Notes under the pieces: model-generated | Told to the model about the DNA's origin: nothing | Database searches by the model: none | Seen by the model: the letters and a program-made list of their open reading frames with translations, nothing else | Part shown: piece by piece, positions 15,872 to 22,649 of the stretch | How the letters are laid out: each line of letters starts with the position of its first letter | Position numbering within the stretch: position 1 is the first letter of the stretch | Position numbers and translations under genes: made by a program | From: Glaciecola sp964643575 | GTDB lineage: Bacteria; Pseudomonadota; Gammaproteobacteria; Enterobacterales; Alteromonadaceae | Length of the DNA stretch: 41,633 bases | Assembly: GCA_964643575.1 (NCBI GenBank) | Contig: CAZXTD010000020.1 | Span: forward strand, 1 to 41,633 | Reading direction: 5' to 3'

Positions 15872-16495
15872 ATGGCAATCAACTTATCTAATGAAGATTT
15901 AGATACAGGCGAATTGCAGCTGGGTAAACGCCCCGCTGTAATCGCTGTTGATTTGAGTAATGGTTTTGCCTTGCCTAGTAGTCCGCTAGGTGGTGATTTT
16001 TCGAACGTTTTAGTGGCTAACAAGCGCTTAATTGAGTGTGCCAAACAAAATGATATCCCCGTATTTTTCACCACCGTAGTTTACGATACGCCCGAGCAAG
16101 CCTCTGTTTTCAGGCAACGTTTGCCAGACCTCAATATTCTGCAAAGAGGCTCACATTGGGTTAACATTCATGATGAATTGAAGACATTCGTTAACGCAGA
16201 ACGCGTGATAGAAAAACATCACCCAAGTGCATTTTTTAACACCAAACTTCAAGATAAACTCGCACAACTCAATATTGATTCTTTAATAATTACCGGCCTG
16301 ACTACCTCTGGCTGCGTGCGCGCAAGTTGTGTCGACGGCCTACAGAATAACTATTCCTGCGTTGTTGCTAGTGACGCATGTGGCGACCGCAATCAACAAG
16401 CCCACGACATGAGCCTGCATGACATGCATGCAAAATATGCGCAGGTGATGAGTGTTGGTAATATTATTGACTGGTTAGAGCCTAAGGCATTATAA
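15872..16495 (+). CDS. Isochorismatase-fold amidohydrolase (N-carbamoylsarcosine/maleamate amidase-like)
   Basis: A 207-residue cysteine hydrolase. The catalytic triad of the family is in place: Asp27 in VDLSNGF, Lys115 in EKHHPSAFF, and nucleophile Cys148 after the cis-peptide in TTSGCVRAS. The GF...SSPLGGDF segment resembles N-carbamoylsarcosine amidase and maleamate amidohydrolase rather than nicotinamidase or true isochorismatase. Such enzymes release ammonia (and CO2 for carbamoyl substrates) from an amide or N-carbamoyl acid. Its gene starts 3 bp after HyuB, so it probably acts on the ring-opened product of HyuAB. In creatinine breakdown an analogous pair, N-methylhydantoinase plus N-carbamoylsarcosine amidase, is known. 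It is the last gene of the operon. Confidence 0.88.
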   Translation: MAINLSNEDLDTGELQLGKRPAVIAVDLSNGFALPSSPLGGDFSNVLVANKRLIECAKQNDIPVFFTTVVYDTPEQASVFRQRLPDLNILQRGSHWVNIHDELKTFVNAERVIEKHHPSAFFNTKLQDKLAQLNIDSLIITGLTTSGCVRASCVDGLQNNYSCVVASDACGDRNQQAHDMSLHDMHAKYAQVMSVGNIIDWLEPKAL

Positions 16496-16577
16496 ATAAC
16501 CGTTAACCCTTTTGGTATGTCAGTGTTGTTACCCATGAACAAACCTCTTACTTCACGCTTTTGGATACTCTCGCTCC

Positions 16578-17453
16578 TCACTTGAATGGGCTATCCACCC
16601 CAAATATCCAGCCTTCTAGCGTCATTGCTTGCATAGCTATTTCAACACTCAATGGTGTTTTATGATTGCAGTACCATCTCAATCCGGCTGTCGCGATAAT
16701 GGCGTCACTCAGGTGGTCATTTAATGGTTCATTTTGAACAAAAGGTTTGCAGCTAAAGTGTGTAAGTATTTCATTGAGGTTATTTATATCGCGAACTTTG
16801 TTATTGCCAAATCCGGCATGTTTGATAAATAGCCTAGGGTATATCTCAGTAACAACAACTTGAGCAGATGCTATAAGTGAAGCTTCAAAAGGCCAAACAG
16901 CGATTTTGTCGCCATATGTGTTTTTAAGTCTGTGAAGCAGGCGCATGCCGGCTAGCCCGCCTTTTCCTACTTGTTTTGCGCCAATAAGTTTAAACGGGCT
17001 TTCAGGAATCCCCAGTCCTTGCTCAGCCGCAGCAGTTTCGGTATGTCTTCTCAATACTTTTGGATTAAACCAGTCGGGTTGTTTACCTTGGGTCCAAAAG
17101 TATTCAGCAAAATCTGATGTAGACCATGTATTTCCAGCAAAAAAGTTTTTATGCGCTGCGTTAGCTGAATCGACCGCTTCCCAAAGCTGGCGATAATTGA
17201 CTGCTTCTCCTAATTGTTTTTTAGCAACGCTTGCTGCATAGCCAAAATTACAATCAATGCCTATTAGCACCCGTTTGTCACCCTTAAGCTTTTCAATAAT
17301 CAGATTGTATACGTCTGTTCTTGATAGTTTTTTTGAAACTGGCGCGGGCGCTTTATTATCATATTTGCTGCAAGTGGCTAGCGCAATTGAGTACGACTGC
17401 TGTGGCGACTTAGCACCCGACCAATCAATACCAATATATTCATCAAACTCCAT
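16578..17453 (-). CDS. DUF429 family protein
   Basis: A 291-residue cytoplasmic protein beginning EYIGIDWSGAKSPQQSYS, the hallmark start of DUF429, a family with a predicted RNase-H-like fold but no settled function. A second acidic site appears in RVLIGIDCNFGYAASV. Near the C-terminus, SDAIIATAGLRWYC matches the family's conserved Asp-Ala helix. AAGG lies upstream of the ATG. It starts 14 bp after the stop of the GntP permease gene on the same strand, so the two are probably cotranscribed. Its 3' end converges with the amidohydrolase gene, and no clear terminator is visible between them. Confidence 0.85.
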   Translation of the reverse strand: MEFDEYIGIDWSGAKSPQQSYSIALATCSKYDNKAPAPVSKKLSRTDVYNLIIEKLKGDKRVLIGIDCNFGYAASVAKKQLGEAVNYRQLWEAVDSANAAHKNFFAGNTWSTSDFAEYFWTQGKQPDWFNPKVLRRHTETAAAEQGLGIPESPFKLIGAKQVGKGGLAGMRLLHRLKNTYGDKIAVWPFEASLIASAQVVVTEIYPRLFIKHAGFGNNKVRDINNLNEILTHFSCKPFVQNEPLNDHLSDAIIATAGLRWYCNHKTPLSVEIAMQAMTLEGWIFGVDSPFK

Positions 17454-17467
17454 GAGAGCGCCTTACC

Positions 17468-18841
17468 TCACAAAAATATACTTAAGGTAGCCGCAATTGC
17501 AAAAGCGATAGTCCCTAGCAAGGTCTCCATGACTGTCCATGTTTTCAGAGTAGTTTTTTCATCCATATTAAGTAAACGGCTTACCAGCCAAAACCCAGAA
17601 TCATTAAAATGAGAAAGTACCGTCGCGCCACCTGCAATTGATATGACAATCAAGCATAAATCAATACTGCTTAAGTCAGTAGCCAATGCCACAACAGGCG
17701 ACATCAATGCAGCTGTGGTGGTTAAGGCTACTGTTGCTGAGCCTTGAGCAACGCGCAAACAGGTTGAAATGACAAAAGCTGCAACGATGATTGGCATGCC
17801 GGTGTCGCTTAATGCATTGGCAAGGGCATCACCAATACCGCTTGCGCGCAGCACGCCACCAAACATACCGCCAGCACCGGTTACCAATATGATGGCGCAA
17901 ATAGGTGCGAGTGACTTCTCGCAAAGTGTTTGTAGATCGGCTGCGCTAAACTGGCGCGAAAAAACCATAAGTGAAAACAACAAGGTTATTAAAAGCGCAA
18001 TGGGGGTTTGCCCGAGCACAATAAAAATTTGCACTATCGCGTTTTGGCTATTGGCAAGGTCCATTTTTATCAAGGTGTTGAGCACGGTATTGAATGAAAT
18101 CAGCACAACAGGCATCACTAGAATGCCTAACACGAGGCCGAACGATGGAGAGTTTTCTTTACTTAGCTGAACCGGTGCAAATAAGGCTTGGTCTATTTTC
18201 ACATTAAATTTGTTGCCGCTATACAAGCCAAATAAGTAAGCACCAACATACCATGTAGGTATTGCAATACAGATGCCTACTAGTAAAAGTAAGCCAATAT
18301 CAGCCCCTAAAAAATCAGCAGCTGCAACCGGCCCAGGATGCGGCGGTACAAAAGCGTGCATAACAGCAAAAGCACCTGCAGCGGGCAGAGCATACACCAA
18401 CAATGACCCGCCAAAACGATAGGCAACGCTTAAAATAATGGGCATGAGTACAACTAAGCCCACGTCAAAAAATATGGGAAAACCAAACATCAAAGAGGCA
18501 ACGCCAAGAGCCAGAGGTGCTTTTTTTTCACCAAAACGACCAATTAATGTATCAGCTAAAACTTGAGCGCCGCCGCTGGCTTCTAAAATTTTACCAATCA
18601 TCGCGCCTAAACCTACCAGCAAGGCAACCGATGCTAACGTCCCCCCAAAACCGCTTGTAAGGGTACTCACCAAATTGTTGATGGGTATGCCTGCAAAAAT
18701 GGCGGTAAGCGTGCTAACCAATATTAGCGAAACAAAAGCATGCACTTTAAACCGCACTATTAATACTAACAGCAGCAATACTGCAACAGTCGCAATACTT
18801 AAAAGGTAGGCGGGCGATTGTGAATAAGCGGCAAAGTCCAT
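17468..18841 (-). CDS. GntP-family permease (gluconate/hydroxy-acid:H+ symporter)
   Basis: A 457-residue inner-membrane transporter with a dozen or more hydrophobic segments. It shows the GntP-family stretches TSGFGGTLASVALLVGLGAM, VPPHPGPVAAADFLGADIG and GSATVALTTTAALMSP. Known members carry gluconate, fructuronate, glycerate or 3-hydroxybutyrate. The start chosen is ATG 18841, with AGGA upstream and an N-terminus that leads straight into the first membrane span. A longer frame from 18916 would add 25 residues without a ribosome-binding site. No gluconate kinase or sugar-acid gene is nearby, so the substrate is open. It lies close to, but on the opposite strand from, the catabolic operon that lacks an inner-membrane importer. 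DUF429 follows it. Confidence 0.9.
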   Translation of the reverse strand: MDFAAYSQSPAYLLSIATVAVLLLLVLIVRFKVHAFVSLILVSTLTAIFAGIPINNLVSTLTSGFGGTLASVALLVGLGAMIGKILEASGGAQVLADTLIGRFGEKKAPLALGVASLMFGFPIFFDVGLVVLMPIILSVAYRFGGSLLVYALPAAGAFAVMHAFVPPHPGPVAAADFLGADIGLLLLVGICIAIPTWYVGAYLFGLYSGNKFNVKIDQALFAPVQLSKENSPSFGLVLGILVMPVVLISFNTVLNTLIKMDLANSQNAIVQIFIVLGQTPIALLITLLFSLMVFSRQFSAADLQTLCEKSLAPICAIILVTGAGGMFGGVLRASGIGDALANALSDTGMPIIVAAFVISTCLRVAQGSATVALTTTAALMSPVVALATDLSSIDLCLIVISIAGGATVLSHFNDSGFWLVSRLLNMDEKTTLKTWTVMETLLGTIAFAIAATLSIFL

Positions 18842-18949
18842 GCGCGTAGTTCCTAGTAAAAAGATATTAAAAATTATTATCTTACTACCATGACACATAT
18901 TCTTAATGTATCTCAAGCAGATTCTTTTGTTTGCTACGCTATGTGACTT

Positions 18950-20965
18950 TTATATTGACGGTAATGGTGTCTGCGCGATTAATTCTGGTGAATATTTGTA
19001 TACACTGCAAGCTTGCACAATTTCATTCCAGATCAGGGTTTTGTCTTTTGGTCTGTTGGCTTCCCCTGCTAACCAAGCGAGATGACTTCGAGCTTTTAAA
19101 CCAAGGTTTGAGCGTTGTTCAATCAGCGCTTCAATTTTTGAGGATAAATCTGTGGGCACAGAATGTTGGAGCTTAATGTTTGAAAGTTTATGTTGGTAGT
19201 AAATTTTATGGAGCTGGTCGTTAAACGAGATGTTTTCTAGCAATTCATCACGTTCTATTAAAGTAAGCGCTTTGGAATAGTGTTCCCAAGCTAGCTTGGC
19301 TTGTTGGTTTAATAAGTAGGCCTCTGCCAAGCCAGCCCAAACTTGATGGATAGCGATGTCGGGCTGTTTCTCGATGGCGATAAGTTTATTCTTTAAGGCT
19401 TGTTCATAGTTTTGCTCAAACAAGTAGACCGACCCTAAACTTTCATATCCTATGTAGTTGCTTGAATAGTTAGCAATGACATCAGCATAAGTTTGTTTAG
19501 CTTGTTCAAGCTCTCCAAAGCACATTTGAAGGGTACCAAGGTTTGCCAAAATTACTTCATGCTTTACAATTTTTGACGCCGCAAAAAACTGCTTCTTGGC
19601 ACTTTGCGTGTCGCCAGTCGAAAAATACAAGTTGCCTAAAGTATTGTAAGCGCGCCAATGTTGAGGGTTGAGCGCAACAGCCTGTTTCGCATAATCCTCA
19701 GCACTTGCAACTGCTTCTTGATCACTGGTTTGGCCAAATTTTGTTAAATAAAGCTCGGCTAGTGAGGCAAACATATCCGCATTATTATTACTCGTGTCTA
19801 CTTCAGCTTGAAGCAGGGTAATAGCTTTGTTTAACTCACCTATGCGTGCATATAGCTCTGCTTTAGCTATTTTGTAATCACTATTTTGAGGGTCAAGCTT
19901 TTCTGCTCGGCTGCAACTTTCGGATGCTTGCTCTAATAAATCGGATTCATTTTGTATCCAACTCATTCGCACTTGCGTTTGGCACATACCTGCGTGGGCG
20001 CCGGTATGATTAGTCTCTATATTAATAGCTTGTTGAAAAAAGTCTAAAGCGGTTTGAAAATCGATTGCGGAATGGGCGGCAAACGCTATGTTTTTTGCTC
20101 GCAAGAATGGCGCTAGGGCAGGAGAAAATAGCGCCTTGTGTGACCTTGTGATATCGCCTGCAATAAAAGCTTCTGTATTGCTCATTAATCGCTGGCTCAT
20201 GTTGTCTGATTGCTGGAGCATTTCGGCGCTGCCAAGAACCGTTTGCAGTACATTGGACTCTCTTTTTAAGGAGCTAATTTTAGCGCCTATAGACAGATAA
20301 TAAGGGCCTTTCACTAAGCCGAGCTTTAACACCGCCTGAGCTTGCCACTTATCAAGTGCTTCATAAGAAGACAAATAATAACTATCGGGCGTGTTGGCGA
20401 CCGTAGCCGAAACCAATTCAAGTTGGCCAAGTTTTGATGAGAAGACCTCAGCTAAGGGTTTAAGTTCTTCGGGCGCTTGAATGATAATTTTAATTTTACC
20501 GAGTGTTGATTCAAGACGGTGTGGTTTAGCAGTATCTGCTATTTCGGTATCTACGTTTTGCCAATAAACAAATGCGCATACTATAAAAATTAAAAAGATG
20601 CTTGCGAATACTATTTGTTTGCGGGTGCCATTTGCATGAGATGAAGTGGTTTGTTGAGCATGGCTTTGTTGCGAATAGCTTCGTTGAGTAGTCACAACTT
20701 CGCTGAATTCGTCGTCTTCTTTACTCAAATAAATAGTATGCGCATCTACGCCTAATCCATTGGCTATGCGAGCGAGGTTATGCGTTGAGACGGCCTGCTC
20801 TCGAAATACTTTGCTGACTAAGTCTTTGGGCGGTTTGTCGATACCTTCGTTTTGCGCAATTTTGTGAGCTAACTCAGCCTGTGTTTCAAATCCAGCAGCT
20901 ATCATTGCTGTTTCTAGCTTAGCTCGTGATGCTCGTATGCCCCGTTTACGTTTTCTAACATCCAT
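18950..20965 (-). CDS. Membrane-anchored HTH regulator with periplasmic TPR domain
   Basis: A 671-residue protein with unusual architecture. Residues about 13-82 form a lambda-repressor-like helix-turn-helix (ETQAELAHKIAQNEG, then HNLARIANGLGVDAHTIYL). A Ser/Gln/Thr-rich linker follows. One membrane span lies at about 117-136 (FASIFLIFIVCAFVYW). A TolB-N/FlgO-like region at about 150-270 and then tetratricopeptide repeats from about 290 to 620 (ALNPQHWRAYNTLGNLYF) would lie in the periplasm. The layout resembles CadC/ToxR-type one-component membrane regulators, but with an XRE-like domain in place of the winged helix. The start codon has only a weak ribosome-binding site. The gene diverges from a CsgG-like lipoprotein gene across 245 bp containing repeats, its most likely target. 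The final residues contain no further recognisable domain. Confidence 0.85.
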   Translation of the reverse strand: MDVRKRKRGIRASRAKLETAMIAAGFETQAELAHKIAQNEGIDKPPKDLVSKVFREQAVSTHNLARIANGLGVDAHTIYLSKEDDEFSEVVTTQRSYSQQSHAQQTTSSHANGTRKQIVFASIFLIFIVCAFVYWQNVDTEIADTAKPHRLESTLGKIKIIIQAPEELKPLAEVFSSKLGQLELVSATVANTPDSYYLSSYEALDKWQAQAVLKLGLVKGPYYLSIGAKISSLKRESNVLQTVLGSAEMLQQSDNMSQRLMSNTEAFIAGDITRSHKALFSPALAPFLRAKNIAFAAHSAIDFQTALDFFQQAINIETNHTGAHAGMCQTQVRMSWIQNESDLLEQASESCSRAEKLDPQNSDYKIAKAELYARIGELNKAITLLQAEVDTSNNNADMFASLAELYLTKFGQTSDQEAVASAEDYAKQAVALNPQHWRAYNTLGNLYFSTGDTQSAKKQFFAASKIVKHEVILANLGTLQMCFGELEQAKQTYADVIANYSSNYIGYESLGSVYLFEQNYEQALKNKLIAIEKQPDIAIHQVWAGLAEAYLLNQQAKLAWEHYSKALTLIERDELLENISFNDQLHKIYYQHKLSNIKLQHSVPTDLSSKIEALIEQRSNLGLKARSHLAWLAGEANRPKDKTLIWNEIVQACSVYKYSPELIAQTPLPSI

Positions 20966-21080
20966 GCTGTTGGTCTTTAATGACTATATGTTTGAATTGT
21001 ATATAAATAGGGCGAAAATTGCACGTTAGTTGACCAGTTAATGTGTATAAATTTGAGCTTAAGTCTTCTTTTGTTCATCT

Positions 21081-21110
21081 CGTCACTTAACGGCATTTAA
21101 CGACACTTAA
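21081..21110. repeat. Three tandem 10-bp repeats, candidate operator
   Basis: Three consecutive 10-bp units read CGTCACTTAA, CGGCATTTAA and CGACACTTAA, sharing the pattern CGnCAyTTAA. A 10-bp period puts each copy on the same face of the helix, as in multi-subunit binding sites for DNA-binding proteins. They lie in the divergent region, about 85 bp upstream of the start point predicted from the possible promoter at 21144-21172. The HTH-TM-TPR protein encoded on the other side is the obvious candidate to bind them. Confidence 0.6.
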
Positions 21111-21143
21111 GACATAAAGCTATTCAATTAAGGGGGTAGGCCT

Positions 21144-21172
21144 TTGTTTTTAATTCTAAATCGCAGTATACG
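21144..21172 (+). promoter_or_regulatory. Possible sigma-70 promoter of the CsgG-like lipoprotein gene
   Basis: TTGTTT at 21144-21149 and TATACG at 21167-21172 are separated by 17 bp, and each matches the sigma-70 consensus at 4 of 6 bases. It sits about 40 bp upstream of the lipoprotein ATG. The -10 hexamer falls within the perfect palindrome listed at 21166-21177. Confidence 0.4.
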
Positions 21173-21177
21173 TATAC
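21166..21177. promoter_or_regulatory. Perfect 12-bp palindrome over the putative -10 box
   Basis: GTATACGTATAC is identical to its own reverse complement. It overlaps the putative -10 element of the lipoprotein gene, where a bound dimer would block polymerase. It could be an operator, or merely an alternating purine-pyrimidine tract of no regulatory meaning. Confidence 0.4.
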
Positions 21178-21210
21178 AAACAACGAGTAAAATAATTACA
21201 AGGAACTACC

Positions 21211-22548
21211 ATGCAATCAACATTCATCTTTGACCCAAGCAAGTTTAAAAAAATCGTTTTAGCGCTAGCGATATCGAGCGGCGTATTTCTTACAGGCTGT
21301 ATGTCGACTGCGCCCACATTGGGCGGAAGTAGCGGCAATACCGTTACAGGTGGCGCAGCGGGTGGTAATAGTGCAAACGCAAATTCTTCGCTCGAGAGCT
21401 GCGATGAGCCACTGGGCACTTTATCGTTATTTGAAGACAGAAGTTTGCCATGGTGGGGTGATTATCGCAGACGTTATCCTGATTTGGGCAGTACTTCGCC
21501 AGTAATACGCACTATGATTCAGCAATCAAACTGTTTTGTATTAGTGGAACGTGGCGCAGCGCTAGCAGCAATGCAGCGAGAGCGAGAATTAATGAACTCG
21601 GGGCAATTGCGAAGCGGCAGTAATGTAGGTGGCGGACAAATGGTGTCTGCTGATTACACAGTTAGCCCATCTATCCAGTTTTCGGCAAAGGGCACAGGCG
21701 GCTTGAAAGGTTTAGCCGGAGGTCTTTTTGGTAGCGTAGGCGCTGCTATTGGCGGAGGTTTGAGTAAAAACGAAGCAGCTACCACCTTGTTGTTAATTGA
21801 TAACCGCTCTGGTGTGCAAGTATCATCGGCGGTTGGCAGTGCAGGCAATTATGACTTTGACCTATTCGGTGGCTTTTTCGCTGGTATTGTTGGCGGTGCT
21901 AAAGGTTTTTCCGACTCGCCAGAGGGTAAAATTATAACCGCTGCATTTGCCGATTCTTACAATCAAATGGTAATGGCATTGCGTAATTACAAACCACAAA
22001 AAGTAAGAGGCGGTTTAGGCACGGGCGGTGCACTTAAAGTTGATGGTGCTGGCGCAGCTACTAATGTTAATTCTAATATTCCAGTACCACCTGTTGCATC
22101 TAGACCAACAGTAGTCACAACGCATACTGCAAGCGTCTCAACCACAACCAATAGCAATTTCAACGGCCGTATTGACCAATACGACGACCGTGCCATGCAA
22201 AAGTACTATGATCATTTGAAAAATGCAGCTGAGACCATGTCATCCTTTGCTGCCCTGGGCAGCAGCGAGAATGCGACGGGCCCAGGCGGCATTAACTACA
22301 AGCAAACTATGAAAGCAGCTCTTAACATGTTCTACAACATGCTAGAGGGCTCTCAGATTGAGCTAGAAGCATGGCCAGCATCTGCTAAACAGCAAGCTTG
22401 GGGTGTTTTAGGCAGCAGAATAGAGCGCTACACAGCTATGTTTAATCGCAACCGAGATAACGTGATAGCAGAGGGCAATTTAGATCCTGACATACAGTCA
22501 CTTTTACAGGGCATTAACTTAATGACAAAAGAGGATTTTGTTAATTAG
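21211..22548 (+). CDS. CsgG-like outer-membrane lipoprotein
   Basis: A 445-residue lipoprotein: a hydrophobic signal ends in the lipobox FLTGC with Cys30 as the acylated residue. A Gly/Ser/Asn-rich linker follows. Residues about 60-255 resemble the CsgG domain: a helix ending NCFVLVERGAALAAMQRE, a strand ADYTVSPSIQFSAKG, and TTLLLIDNRSGVQVSS. A Gly-rich stretch at about 168-190 and another (FGGFFAGIVGGAKGF) at about 215-230 may be membrane-active. A Pro/Thr/Ser-rich spacer leads to a C-terminal domain of about 130 residues, mostly helical, that I do not recognise. CsgG forms the curli secretion channel; no csgA, B, E or F is present here, so transport of curli subunits is unlikely. AAGGA precedes the ATG. 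The gene faces the HTH-TM-TPR gene and ends at a strong terminator. Confidence 0.82.
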   Translation: MQSTFIFDPSKFKKIVLALAISSGVFLTGCMSTAPTLGGSSGNTVTGGAAGGNSANANSSLESCDEPLGTLSLFEDRSLPWWGDYRRRYPDLGSTSPVIRTMIQQSNCFVLVERGAALAAMQRERELMNSGQLRSGSNVGGGQMVSADYTVSPSIQFSAKGTGGLKGLAGGLFGSVGAAIGGGLSKNEAATTLLLIDNRSGVQVSSAVGSAGNYDFDLFGGFFAGIVGGAKGFSDSPEGKIITAAFADSYNQMVMALRNYKPQKVRGGLGTGGALKVDGAGAATNVNSNIPVPPVASRPTVVTTHTASVSTTTNSNFNGRIDQYDDRAMQKYYDHLKNAAETMSSFAALGSSENATGPGGINYKQTMKAALNMFYNMLEGSQIELEAWPASAKQQAWGVLGSRIERYTAMFNRNRDNVIAEGNLDPDIQSLLQGINLMTKEDFVN

Positions 22549-22594
22549 AATCTGACTTGTTGGTATCGTATTGACCGATAATTAGGTATTGGAG

Positions 22595-22636
22595 AAAAAA
22601 GCCAGATGTAGCGTAAATGCTTAGTCTGGCTTTTTT
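22595..22636. terminator. Bidirectional intrinsic terminator
   Basis: AAAAAAGCCAGA at 22595-22606 pairs exactly with TCTGGCTTTTTT at 22625-22636 across an 18-base loop. The arms supply a U-tract in both directions. It stands between the convergent CsgG-like lipoprotein and molybdenum hydroxylase genes, so it can end both transcripts. Confidence 0.85.
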
Positions 22637-22649
22637 ATATCGCGTTAAA

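Noticed and set aside
18842..18916. Longer N-terminus for the GntP permease
   Set aside because: The added 25 residues lack a ribosome-binding site, while ATG 18841 has AGGA and leads directly into the first membrane span.
21211..22548. Curli system
   Set aside because: Only a CsgG-like domain is present; no csgA, csgB, csgE or csgF relative is encoded in the window.
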